This document shows positions 39,579 through 47,820 of a DNA stretch of 64,000 bases, piece by piece (position 1 is the first letter of the stretch; each line of letters starts with the position of its first letter). A program made the translations under genes and the position numbers. The notes beneath the pieces are model-generated. The model had not been told where the DNA came from and ran no database searches. It saw nothing but the letters and a program-made list of their open reading frames with translations. Source of the DNA: Pseudomonas fluorescens (GTDB taxonomy: Bacteria > Pseudomonadota > Gammaproteobacteria > Pseudomonadales > Pseudomonadaceae); the NCBI RefSeq assembly GCF_005938625.1, contig NZ_VCNJ01000013.1, positions 62,001 through 126,000 on the forward strand, read 5' to 3'.

Positions 39579-39598
39579 CCGGGAATAAAAAATCCCGG
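39579..39598. terminator. Possible hairpin after the SfnR-like gene
   Basis: CCGGGA and TCCCGG arms flank an A-rich eight-base loop. There is no clear T-run, so termination is uncertain. Confidence 0.4.
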
Positions 39599-39690
39599 TA
39601 TTGTCCGACCCACGCCAGCGATATCACTTCACTGGCACACGTATTAATGCCGTCGTCGATGACGACCGTGATTTTCGATAAGGACACTGC

Positions 39691-40488
39691 ATGAAAAAGG
39701 TTCTGTTGTTTACCGCATTGGCGGCTGCTCTGACTGCTTCCCTGGCCAATGCTGGCGAAAAACTGGTGGTTGCCGCGACGCCGGTACCGCACGCTGAAAT
39801 CCTTGAGCTGATCAAACCGACCCTGGCCAAAGAAGGCGTGGATCTGGAAATCAAAGTCTTCACCGACTACGTGCAGCCGAACGTACAGGTTGGCGAGAAG
39901 CGTCTGGACGCCAACTACTTCCAGACCCTGCCGTACCTGAACAGCTTCAACCAGGGCAAATACAAGGACGACAAGTCCAAATACCTGGTGACTGTGCAAG
40001 GCGTGCACGTTGAACCGTTCGGTGGTTACTCGAGCAAATACAAAACCCTGGCTGAACTGCCGGACGGCGCGACCATCGCCATCCCGAACGAAGGCAGCAA
40101 CAGCGGCCGTGCCCTGATCCTGCTGCAGAAGGCTGGCCTGATCGAACTGAAAGATCCGAAAAACGCTCTGGCAACGCCGAAAGACATCGCCAAGAACCCG
40201 CACAACTTCAAGTTCAAGGAACTGGAATCGGCGCTGCTGCCACGCGTTCTGAAGGAAGTTGATCTGGACATGATCAACACCAACTACGCGCTGGAAGCCA
40301 AGTTGAATCCGACCAAGGATGCGCTGGTGATCGAAGGCGCTGACTCGCCGTACGTGAACTTCCTGGTGGCCCGTGAGGACAACAAGAACAGCGACGCGAT
40401 CCAGAAACTGGCCAAAGCCCTGACCAGCCCGGAAGTCAAAGCGTTCATCGAGAAGAAGTACAACGGCGCGGTACTGCCGGCGTTCTGA
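39691..40488 (+). CDS. Orphan MetQ/NlpA-family substrate-binding protein
   Basis: A 265-residue MetQ-family protein. Its signal peptide ends near SLANAGEK with no lipobox Cys, so it is probably soluble in the periplasm rather than a lipoprotein. Family features are the ATPVPHAEILELI start, DANYFQTLPYL, IAIPNEGSNSGRALILLQKAGLI and MINTNYALEA. No metN or metI lies beside it; the permease genes downstream are of a different family. It could serve the MetNI system at 51718-53473 or a distant one. The ligand may be methionine or a related sulfur compound. Confidence 0.88.
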   Translation: MKKVLLFTALAAALTASLANAGEKLVVAATPVPHAEILELIKPTLAKEGVDLEIKVFTDYVQPNVQVGEKRLDANYFQTLPYLNSFNQGKYKDDKSKYLVTVQGVHVEPFGGYSSKYKTLAELPDGATIAIPNEGSNSGRALILLQKAGLIELKDPKNALATPKDIAKNPHNFKFKELESALLPRVLKEVDLDMINTNYALEAKLNPTKDALVIEGADSPYVNFLVAREDNKNSDAIQKLAKALTSPEVKAFIEKKYNGAVLPAF

Positions 40489-40520
40489 TCTGACGCTTGA
40501 ACCACCCCCTTCAAGGTGTG

Positions 40521-40557
40521 AAAACGCCGATGGCCAGTGATGGGCATCGGCGTTTTT
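40521..40557 (+). terminator. Terminator after the orphan metQ
   Basis: AAAACGCCGATG and CATCGGCGTTTT form a 12-bp stem around a 12-base loop, with a T-run. It ends the single-gene unit. Confidence 0.93.
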
Positions 40558-40587
40558 GTATGTACGCAATTTTCGGCCGGTGATTTT

Positions 40588-40698
40588 GATCGTTCCCACG
40601 CTCTGCGTGGGAATGCCTCAATGGACGCTCCGCGTCCGCTTTTGGCAGGGACGCGGAGCGTCCCGGGCTGCGTGCCCACGCGGAGCGTGGGAACGATC
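40588..40698. repeat. CCCACGC..GCGTGGG interspersed repeat
   Basis: A 111-base copy with GATCGTTCCCACGC and GCGTGGGAACGATC at the ends and GGACGCTCCGCGTCC / GGACGCGGAGCGTCC inside. Confidence 0.92.
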
Positions 40699-40708
40699 GG
40701 TACAGGCC

Positions 40709-40801
40709 TCAGGCCACCTGGGCCTTCAACGCCCGCCTCAACGCCACCAACAATTTCACAATTTCCTGCGGATCCAGTCGCTGCGGCACTTTTACGTCCA
40801 T
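40709..40801 (-). CDS. Putative 30-residue small protein
   Basis: A short ORF starting MDVKVPQRLD and ending in LKAQVA. The rest is an amphipathic helix rich in Leu, Ala, Arg and Lys (QEIVKLLVALRRALK). An AAGGAAG ribosome site lies seven bases before the ATG. It is bounded by an interspersed repeat downstream and a 280-base AT-rich promoter region shared with the divergent ABC operon. Size and spacing fit a real small gene, but no family is recognised. It could also be a chance ORF. Confidence 0.45.
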   Translation of the reverse strand: MDVKVPQRLDPQEIVKLLVALRRALKAQVA

Positions 40802-40913
40802 GTTTTCTTCCTTGTTATGGGTTTGGCCGGGGGAGTCTGGCCAAAAGCTGTTCGTCCTTGGAGGGCTTTCGTGAAAAAAAGATCCTTCCTACAGCGCAAA
40901 GGAAAATAGCCTT

Positions 40914-40921
40914 CTTATTCC
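40914..40921. promoter_or_regulatory. CTTATTCC motif in the divergent ABC region
   Basis: Context GCCTTCTTATTCCTTCCC, about 170 bases before the permease gene. AT-rich DNA with GGTATTTAAA and TATACC follows at 40973-41005. The motif is shared with 26845 and 37885. Confidence 0.4.
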
Positions 40922-41082
40922 TTCCCGGCAAACTCACAGGATAGTTTTTTGGGTGATATCAATATGCTTTAACGGTATTTAAATTCTTGTTTTTATACCT
41001 ATAAAGTCGATGCTTGCCGGACAGCCACCCGTTGTCCATGGACTGCATCACCGTCGCTTACCGAGCGGCGTCAGGACGCTTC

Positions 41083-41748
41083 ATGACTTTCGATTACGCA
41101 TTTATCCTCAGTACCCTGCCGGCATTTCTCAAAGCCGTGGGCGTGACGCTGCAGGTCGGATTTATTGCCATTGGCACCTCATTGCTGGTGGCACTGCTCA
41201 ACGCGACGATTCTGGTGTTTCGCACGCCTTACCTGCGAAAACTGGTGGGCCTGTATGTGGAACTGGCGCGCAACACACCGCTGTTGATCCAGTTGTTTTT
41301 CGTCTACTTCGCCTTGCCGGCAGTGGGGATCCAGGTTTCCGGTTTCACCGCCGCGATCATCACCATGACCTTCCTCGGCGGCGCCTACCTCACCGAAGTG
41401 CTGCGCGCGGGCGTCGATGCGGTGCCGCAGGCGCAACTGGAGTCGGGGCGTTCGATCGGCCTGTCCCACGGCCAATTGCTGCGCTACGTGATACTGCCGC
41501 AAGCGGGGATCCTCAGTCTGCCGTCGCTGTTCGCCAATTTCATCTTCCTGCTCAAGGAAACCACCGTGGTCTCGGCGGTGGCGGTGCCGGAAATCCTCTA
41601 CACCACCAAAAGCTATATCGCGCTCTATTACAAAACCTACGAAATGCTCGCCGTGCTGACGCTGATCTGCGTGCTGCTGTTCTTGCCGCTGTCGCTGTTG
41701 CTCAGCCGTCTGGAAAGGAGGCTCCAGCATGGCCAGTTCGGGTCTTGA
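41083..41748 (+). CDS. Polar amino-acid type ABC permease, subunit 1
   Basis: A 221-residue HisM/YecS-family permease. The hallmark VELARNTPLLIQLFFVYFALP and the EAA loop QLESGRSIGLSHGQLLRYVILPQAG are present, with about five membrane segments. The start is placed at the ATG behind AGGA, omitting 23 residues of the longer frame. It overlaps the next gene by 20 bases. The operon is surrounded by sulfur genes, so an organosulfur amino acid is a reasonable substrate, by inference. Confidence 0.88.
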   Translation: MTFDYAFILSTLPAFLKAVGVTLQVGFIAIGTSLLVALLNATILVFRTPYLRKLVGLYVELARNTPLLIQLFFVYFALPAVGIQVSGFTAAIITMTFLGGAYLTEVLRAGVDAVPQAQLESGRSIGLSHGQLLRYVILPQAGILSLPSLFANFIFLLKETTVVSAVAVPEILYTTKSYIALYYKTYEMLAVLTLICVLLFLPLSLLLSRLERRLQHGQFGS

Positions 41749-42388
41749 GTTGCTCTGGGTGTCGTTGCCGCAATTGGCCAAAGGCGCCGGACAAACCCTG
41801 TCGATCTCGTTTCTGAGCATTGCCATCAGTACTGTCGGCGGCGTGCTTTACGGCGTGTTGCGCACGCTCAATGTGACGTGGCTCAACGCGATTTTGCGGG
41901 TGTACCTGGAACTGTTCCGGGCGATCCCGGTGCTGGTCTGGTTGTACCTGTTGTTCTTCGGCTTGCCGATTTTCTTTGGTCTGAGCATTCCGAGCTTCTG
42001 GTGCGCGGTACTGGTGCTGTCGTTGTGGGGTGCCAGCGAGGTGGGTGAAGTGGCGCGGGGCGCGCTGCATTCGTTGCCGCGCGGGCAGCGCGAAGCGGGG
42101 CTGTCGATTGGTCTGAACGCCGCGCAACTCTACGGCTACGTGTTGCTGCCGCAAGCGCTGAAGCGCATGACGCCGCCAACCATCAACGTCTACACGCGAA
42201 TCATCAAGACCAGTTCCCTGGCGGTGCTGATCGGCGTGGTCGATGTGATCAAGGTCGGCCAGCAGATCATCGAGCGCACTTACGAATCGGTGCTGATCTA
42301 CGGCGCACTGTTCCTGTTTTTCTTTTTCATCTGCTACCCGCTCTCGGCCGCTTCGCGCGTGCTGGAGCGGCGCTGGACGCAAGCATGA
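41729..42388 (+). CDS. Polar amino-acid type ABC permease, subunit 2
   Basis: A 219-residue HisQ/HisM-family permease partnering the previous gene. LELFRAIPVLVWLYLLFFGLP and QREAGLSIGLNAAQLYGYVLLPQALKR carry the typical motifs. It overlaps the ATPase gene by four bases (ATGA). Two different permease subunits imply a heterodimeric channel. Confidence 0.9.
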   Translation: MASSGLELLWVSLPQLAKGAGQTLSISFLSIAISTVGGVLYGVLRTLNVTWLNAILRVYLELFRAIPVLVWLYLLFFGLPIFFGLSIPSFWCAVLVLSLWGASEVGEVARGALHSLPRGQREAGLSIGLNAAQLYGYVLLPQALKRMTPPTINVYTRIIKTSSLAVLIGVVDVIKVGQQIIERTYESVLIYGALFLFFFFICYPLSAASRVLERRWTQA

Positions 42389-43167
42389 GCGCATTGATCG
42401 AGTTTCACGGCTTCAACAAATTCTACGGCGAGCAGCAGGTGCTCAACGGCATCGACCTGCAGGTGCAGAGTGGCGAAGTGATCGTCATCCTCGGCCCCAG
42501 CGGTTGCGGCAAAAGTACCTTATTGCGTTGCCTCAATGGCCTGGAAGAGGCGCACAGCGGCAGCCTGAAATTTGTCGGCCGCGAGCTGCTGGACAAGACC
42601 ACCGACTGGCGTGAAATCCGTCAGCAGATCGGCATGGTATTCCAGAGTTATCACCTGTTCCCGCACATGAGCGTGCTCGACAATTTGCTGCTCGGCCCGC
42701 TCAAGGTGCAGAAGCGCCAGCGCCGCGAAGCGCAGCAGCAAGCCGAAGCACTGCTCGAACGCGTGGGGCTGGCGGACAAGCGCGACGCCTTCCCGCGTCA
42801 GCTCTCCGGCGGCCAGCAGCAACGCATCGCCATCGTCCGCTCGTTGTGCATGAACCCGCGCGTGATGCTTTTCGACGAAGTCACCGCCGCGCTTGACCCG
42901 GAGATGGTCAAGGAAGTTTTGCAGGTCATCCAGGGCCTCGCTCGCGAAGGCATGACCCTGTTGATCGTCACCCATGAAATGGCCTTCGCCCGCGCCGTGG
43001 CCGACCGCATCGTGTTCATGGATGCCGGGCGCATCCTTGAACAGACCCCGCCCGAGATTTTCTTTACGAACCCGCAAACCGCACGCGCGCAGCAGTTTCT
43101 GGAGAAGTTCTCCTTCGTTGCAACACTGCCAAAAACGAATCCGACAAAGGAACTGGAACTGTTATGA
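42385..43167 (+). CDS. Polar amino-acid type ABC transporter ATPase
   Basis: A 260-residue ATPase of the GlnQ/HisP class. Walker A is GPSGCGKST, the signature [15 protein letters not shown], and the switch His lies in VTHEMAFARAVADRIVFMD. Walker B is VMLFDEVTAALD, with Val replacing the usual Pro of DEPT, a mild deviation. The four-base overlaps on both sides show a tight operon. Confidence 0.92.
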   Translation: MSALIEFHGFNKFYGEQQVLNGIDLQVQSGEVIVILGPSGCGKSTLLRCLNGLEEAHSGSLKFVGRELLDKTTDWREIRQQIGMVFQSYHLFPHMSVLDNLLLGPLKVQKRQRREAQQQAEALLERVGLADKRDAFPRQLSGGQQQRIAIVRSLCMNPRVMLFDEVTAALDPEMVKEVLQVIQGLAREGMTLLIVTHEMAFARAVADRIVFMDAGRILEQTPPEIFFTNPQTARAQQFLEKFSFVATLPKTNPTKELELL

Positions 43168-44036
43168 AAACTGCCGCTTTTTTACTGCCCTTGCTCAGCC
43201 TCGCCTTGCTTGCCGGTTGCAGCAAAACCGAAGAACCGCCGAAGCCAAAGGTCGCCAGCGAGAGCGCTGCGCCGGCCGGTTACCTGGACAAGATCAAAGC
43301 CCGCGACAAACTGATCGTTGGCGTGTTTACCGATAAACCGCCGTTCGGTTTTGTCGATGAAGCAGGGCGCTACGTTGGTTTCGATACCGACATCGGCCGT
43401 CGTTTCGCCAAGGATCTGCTCGGCGATGAAAACAAGGTCGAATTCGTCGCCGTCGAACCGGCGAGCCGCATTCCGTTTCTGCAAAGCGACAAGGTCGACC
43501 TGATCCTCGCCAACATGACTGTCACGCCTGAGCGCAAGGAAGCAGTGGAGTTCACCAACCCGAATCTTAAGGTCGCGGTGCAGGCGCTGGTGCCGCAAAG
43601 CAGCGCGGTGAAAAACCTCGATGATCTGGCGACCCGCACTACCATCGTCACTACGGGCACGACTGCTGATATCTGGCTGACCAAGAATCACCCGGACTGG
43701 AAACTGCTGAAGTTCGAGAAAAACTCCGAATCGCTGCAAGCCTTGGCCAATGGCCGTGGCGATGCTTATGCACAGGACAACCTGGTGCTGTTCAGCTGGG
43801 CCAAACAGAATCCTGGCTATCGCGTGCTCGATGAAAAGCTGGGGGCTGAAGCGCCGATTGCGCCGGCGGTGAAGAAGGGCAATATCGAGTTGCGTGACTG
43901 GGTGAATACCGAGCTGACCAAGCTGGGCGAGGAGAAGTATCTGCTCAAGCTGTATGACCAATATGTGCGTAAAGAGCTGAGCGATGACACCAAGCCTGAG
44001 AGCGTGATTGTCGAGGGTGGCAAGTGGCAGGGGTGA
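43164..44036 (+). CDS. Amino-acid type ABC substrate-binding lipoprotein
   Basis: A 290-residue family 3 solute-binding protein. The lipobox LLAGC places the lipidated Cys at residue 19. KLIVGVFTDKPPFGFVDEAGRYVGFDTDIGRRFAKDLLG and LANMTVTPERKEAVEFTNP are standard. As the last gene of the four-gene operon it determines specificity, which is unknown; the family binds amino acids, and a sulfur-containing one fits the neighbourhood. It resembles, but is not, TcyJ at 61243. Confidence 0.9.
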   Translation: MKTAAFLLPLLSLALLAGCSKTEEPPKPKVASESAAPAGYLDKIKARDKLIVGVFTDKPPFGFVDEAGRYVGFDTDIGRRFAKDLLGDENKVEFVAVEPASRIPFLQSDKVDLILANMTVTPERKEAVEFTNPNLKVAVQALVPQSSAVKNLDDLATRTTIVTTGTTADIWLTKNHPDWKLLKFEKNSESLQALANGRGDAYAQDNLVLFSWAKQNPGYRVLDEKLGAEAPIAPAVKKGNIELRDWVNTELTKLGEEKYLLKLYDQYVRKELSDDTKPESVIVEGGKWQG

Positions 44037-44063
44037 TTGCCTGTCAGGTCGGTGGTGAGGCCC

Positions 44064-44242
44064 GCCCCTCACCCCAGCCCTCTCCCGAAGGAGAGGGAGC
44101 CGACCGAGGTGTCTTGCATCGGATATCGACCTGACAACCCGAGTCGATTATGGATTCACAGAGTCATTTTCAGGTCGGCGTAATTCAACAGCATCCCCCA
44201 ATCAGTCCCCTCTCCCTCTGGGAGAGGGTTAGGGTGGGGGGC
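44064..44242. repeat. 180-bp interspersed repeat, copy 4
   Basis: Same ends and internal CGATTATGGATTC as copies 1 and 2. It sits between convergent genes, as copies 1 and 2 do. Confidence 0.92.
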
Positions 44243-44257
44243 TTTTGGCTGGAACGC

Positions 44258-45454
44258 TCAATCCGGCCAGTTCCACGCCGGCTCATCCAGCACCCGCTGC
44301 CCGACAATCCCGGTCTGCCCCAGGGTTTTCTCCAACACAATGCAATTGCACTCGGGATCTTCCTGCAACGCCGAAATCAACCGCCGCGCATGCGACACCA
44401 CCCACACCTGACACTGCTCCGAGGCACGGATAATCAACCGCGCCAGTGCCGGTAGCAGATCAGGGTGCAGACTGGTTTCCGGTTCGTTCAGCACCATCAG
44501 CGACGGCGGTCTCGGCGTCAGCAGCGCTGCGACCAGCAGCAAATACCGCAACGTCCCGTCCGACAGCTCCGCCGCCGACAATGGGCGCAGCAAACCTTCC
44601 TGATAAAACTCGATGGCAAATCTTCCACCGGCCTGCGCTTCGATATGCACCCGTGCGCCCGGAAACGCATCGGTAATCGCCGCACGCATCGCATCGCCAT
44701 CACCAATCTCGATGATGGTCTGCAACGCCGCCGCCAGATCGCGGCCATCGTGATGCAGTACCGGCGTGCGCGTGCCCAGTTGCGGCTGACGCACAGGCGC
44801 GTCGGCATCGCTGCGAAAGTGATCGTAAAAGCGCCAGCGGCGAATGAACTCGCGCATCTGAAACACTTCCGGCGAGCTGCGCAGGCTACCGACCTGATCA
44901 AACAAACTGTCGAAATTCGGTGTGTGCTGCGCCAGCACATCCCATTGGCGCTCGTTGCGTGCGCGGATCATTGGGCCGTCACGATCCACCAGCAGGCTGG
45001 CGGGACGATAAAGCGCGCCGGCCCAGATGCATTCGCGCTTGATCTGCGGGTCGAGGCTGAAGCGCGAAGGGATCGGCCGTGAATGTTCGGGCAACATGAA
45101 GTGCCCGTTGGAATCGGGCAACCCGAGGCTGATCGAATAACTGAAATCTTCCCCGGCGAACCCCAGGCGCAGTCGCTTCACGCCTTGGCGCACCGTCGAC
45201 TGGATCGGCACTTCGCCGTTGCGCATGCGCCGGCTGATGGTTTCCGGCCCGGCCCAGAAGGTCGACTCCAGCCCGCCTTCACGGGCCAGCGCATTGACCA
45301 CCCCGCCCTGAGCGGTTTCCGCCAGCAGGCGCAAGGCCCGGTAGAGGTTGGACTTGCCGCTACCGTTGGGGCCGGTGATCAAGTTCAGCCGGCCGAGCGG
45401 AATTACCAATTTATTGATCGAGCGATAGTTGGCCACCGCGAGAGTGTTGAGCAT
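44258..45454 (-). CDS. AAA family ATPase (SMC/RecF-like predicted ATPase)
   Basis: A 398-residue cytoplasmic protein with an ABC-type ATPase head. Walker A is GPNGSGKSN (28-36), the signature-like segment LSAAELSDGTLRYLLLVAALL lies near residue 290, and the Walker B region is LMVLNEPETSLHPDLLPAL, where Asn stands where Asp is usual. VWVVSHARRLISAL holds the switch His. It opens with LAVANYRSINKLVIPLGRLNLITG, common to RecF/OLD-like proteins. No nuclease or partner gene is adjacent. Function is unknown. Confidence 0.82.
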   Translation of the reverse strand: MLNTLAVANYRSINKLVIPLGRLNLITGPNGSGKSNLYRALRLLAETAQGGVVNALAREGGLESTFWAGPETISRRMRNGEVPIQSTVRQGVKRLRLGFAGEDFSYSISLGLPDSNGHFMLPEHSRPIPSRFSLDPQIKRECIWAGALYRPASLLVDRDGPMIRARNERQWDVLAQHTPNFDSLFDQVGSLRSSPEVFQMREFIRRWRFYDHFRSDADAPVRQPQLGTRTPVLHHDGRDLAAALQTIIEIGDGDAMRAAITDAFPGARVHIEAQAGGRFAIEFYQEGLLRPLSAAELSDGTLRYLLLVAALLTPRPPSLMVLNEPETSLHPDLLPALARLIIRASEQCQVWVVSHARRLISALQEDPECNCIVLEKTLGQTGIVGQRVLDEPAWNWPD

Positions 45455-45480
45455 GGAATTTCTTCTCTTGAGACGCCTAT

Positions 45481-45560
45481 TGTAGGAGCTGCCGCAGGCT
45501 GCGATCTTTTGATGTTGTTTTTAAAAGATCAAAAGATCGCAGCCTGCGGCAGCTCCTACA
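45481..45560. repeat. Inverted repeat of the GATCGCAGCCTGCGGCAGCT family
   Basis: TGTAGGAGCTGCCGCAGGCT and its inverse pair around a centre with AAAAGATCAAAAGATC. It lies between divergent genes, upstream of the efflux operon. Confidence 0.9.
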
Positions 45561-45655
45561 GGAAAACATGGGGGACGAACGGGCGAACGTTGAACCCTGT
45601 TCTAAGCTCACAGTCGTATCGTCACTTGCACGTTCGTACACAGGAAGGAGTCTGC

Positions 45656-46759
45656 ATGGCGAGTCCCGGTTTGAAAACAGCGGTCATGCTGAGTCTGCTC
45701 ACCTTGGTGACCGCTTGCGGCGAGAAAAAAGCCCCTGAGGAATACCTGCCACGGGTTTTTGTACAAGAAGTCAAACCCACGGATTACGCGGCTGCGGTGA
45801 CATTGACGGGGGACGTGCAGGCGCGCGTGCAGACTGAATTGTCGTTCCGTGTCGGCGGCAAGATCATCCAGCGTATGGTTGATGTCGGCGACCGGGTCAC
45901 GGCCAAACAGGTGTTGGCCAAACTCGACCCCAAGGATTTGCAGACCAACGTCGATTCGGCCCAAGCCCAGGTCGTCGCTGAACAAGCCCGAGTGAAACAG
46001 AGCGCTGCGGCGTTCGTGCGTCAGCAAAAGCTCCTGCCCAAGGGCTACACCAGCCAGAGCGAATACGACTCCGCCCAAGCGGCGTTGCGCAGCAGCCAGA
46101 GCGCCTTGAGCGCGGCGCAGGCGCAATTGGCTAATGCGAAGGACCAACTCAGCTACACCGCGTTGATTGCCGATGCTCCGGGCGTGATCACCGAGCGTCA
46201 GGCCGAGGTCGGCCAGGTCGTGCAGGCCACTGCGCCGATTTTTTCGTTGGCCCGCGACGGCGACCGTGACGCGGTATTCAACGTCTACGAATCGCTGCTG
46301 GCCGAGCGTCCTGCGGATCCCTCGATCGTCGTCAGCCTGCTCGATAACCCTGCCATCAAAACCACCGGCACGGTGCGTGAAATCACCCCGGCGGTGTCGG
46401 CGCAGTCCGGCACGGTGCAAGTCAAAGTCAGCCTCGACCGCCTGCCACAAGGGATGCAGCTGGGCTCGGTGGTCAGCGCCACGGCCAAGGGCAGCGGCAA
46501 GTCGGCAGTCGAATTGCCATGGTCGGCGCTGACGAAAAACATCAGTGATCCGGCGGTGTGGATGGTTGACGATAAAGGTGAGGCGCAGTTGCACAACGTG
46601 ACCGTCGGCCGCTACCTGATCGGCAAGGTCATCATCAGCGAAGGCCTCAAGGGCGGAGAGAAAGTCATTGTCGCCGGTGGGCAGTTGTTGCATCCCGGCA
46701 TGAAAGTCGAAATCGCTGAAAACACCTACAAGGATCTGCAACCGGGAGCACAGCCATGA
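45656..46759 (+). CDS. triA: RND efflux periplasmic adaptor, TriA-like
   Basis: A 367-residue membrane-fusion lipoprotein (lipobox LVTAC, Cys21). It has a lipoyl-type region (FRVGGKIIQRMVDVGDRVTAKQVLAKLDPKD), a coiled-coil hairpin (about 100-170, LRSSQSALSAAQAQLANAKDQL), and a beta-barrel part. A second adaptor and an RND pump follow, each overlapping by four bases. Two adaptors before one pump is the arrangement of the triclosan pump TriABC of P. aeruginosa. The GGAAGGAG site precedes the ATG. Symbol assigned by this architecture; substrate not proven. Confidence 0.88.
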   Translation: MASPGLKTAVMLSLLTLVTACGEKKAPEEYLPRVFVQEVKPTDYAAAVTLTGDVQARVQTELSFRVGGKIIQRMVDVGDRVTAKQVLAKLDPKDLQTNVDSAQAQVVAEQARVKQSAAAFVRQQKLLPKGYTSQSEYDSAQAALRSSQSALSAAQAQLANAKDQLSYTALIADAPGVITERQAEVGQVVQATAPIFSLARDGDRDAVFNVYESLLAERPADPSIVVSLLDNPAIKTTGTVREITPAVSAQSGTVQVKVSLDRLPQGMQLGSVVSATAKGSGKSAVELPWSALTKNISDPAVWMVDDKGEAQLHNVTVGRYLIGKVIISEGLKGGEKVIVAGGQLLHPGMKVEIAENTYKDLQPGAQP

Positions 46760-47820
46760 AGCGTCTGGGGCTGTTGTCCGTGGGTGTGTTGCTGGCGGCC
46801 TGCTCGAAAAGCGAGCCACCTCCGGAGCCGGTACGTCCGGTGTTATCGGTCAAGGTTCAAGCGTTGAGCGAGGAAAGCCTGGGGCGTTTCGCCGGCAGCA
46901 TCCAGGCGCGTTATGAAAGCAACACCGGTTTCCGCGTCGGTGGCCGCATCGCGAGCCGCAACGTCGATGTCGGAACCGAAGTGCAAAAGGGCACGCTGCT
47001 CGCCACCCTCGATCCATCTGATCAGCAGAACCAATTGCGTTCGGCCCAAGGCGACCTGGCCAGGGTTCAGGCGCAACTGATCAATGCCCAGGCCAATGCC
47101 CGCCGTCAGCAGGCGCTGTTCGATCGTGGCGTAGGGGCGCAGGCACAACTGGACATCGCTACCACAGACCTGAAAACCACCCAGGCCTCGCTGGACCAGG
47201 CACGGGCGGCGGTCAATCAAAGCAAAGACCAGCTCGGCTACACCGAACTGCGTTCCGACCATAAAGCCGTGGTCACCGCGTGGAACGCCGAAGCCGGGCA
47301 AGTGGTGACGGCGGGCCAGCAGGTCGTGACCCTGGCGCAACCGGACATCAAGGAAGCGGTGATTGATCTGCCGGACACCCTGGTCGATCAGATTCCCTCC
47401 GACGTGGTGTTTCTGGTGGCCGGGCAACTCGACCCGAGCATCAACACCACGGCAACCCTTCGCGAGATCGAACCGCAGGCGCAAAGCGCCACGCGCACTC
47501 GTCGCGCACGCCTGACGCTGGCCGAGACACCGGACGGTTTCCGCCTCGGCACGGCGATCAGCGTGACCCTCAGTTCGGCGATCAAACCGCGCATCGAATT
47601 GCCGGCTACCGCTTTGCAGGAGGTCGACGGCAAACCACGGATCTGGGTCATCGACACCCAGAGCAAAACCGTCAGCCCTCGCGACGTCAGCGTGATCAGC
47701 CGCAGCGACAGCAGCGTGGTGCTCGCGGGCGGCGTGAAGAATGGCGAGCGCGTGGTCAGCGCCGGCGTCAACAGCCTCAAACCCGGACAATCGGTAAAAC
47801 TTGACGAGGACAGTCAATGA
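46756..47820 (+). CDS. triB: RND efflux periplasmic adaptor, TriB-like
   Basis: A 354-residue lipoprotein (lipobox LLAAC, Cys16) with the same layout as its neighbour: GFRVGGRIASRNVDVGTEVQKGTLLATLDPSDQQ, a helical hairpin (RVQAQLINAQANARRQQALFDRGV) and a beta-barrel end. In TriABC both adaptors are needed for one pump. It starts inside the TriA stop (ATGA) and its own stop overlaps the pump start. Confidence 0.88.
   Translation: MKRLGLLSVGVLLAACSKSEPPPEPVRPVLSVKVQALSEESLGRFAGSIQARYESNTGFRVGGRIASRNVDVGTEVQKGTLLATLDPSDQQNQLRSAQGDLARVQAQLINAQANARRQQALFDRGVGAQAQLDIATTDLKTTQASLDQARAAVNQSKDQLGYTELRSDHKAVVTAWNAEAGQVVTAGQQVVTLAQPDIKEAVIDLPDTLVDQIPSDVVFLVAGQLDPSINTTATLREIEPQAQSATRTRRARLTLAETPDGFRLGTAISVTLSSAIKPRIELPATALQEVDGKPRIWVIDTQSKTVSPRDVSVISRSDSSVVLAGGVKNGERVVSAGVNSLKPGQSVKLDEDSQ

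Noticed and set aside
39640..39665. TGGCAC-type sequence before metQ as a sigma-54 promoter
   Set aside because: No GC element occurs at the required 10-base distance from the GG, so the -24/-12 pattern fails.
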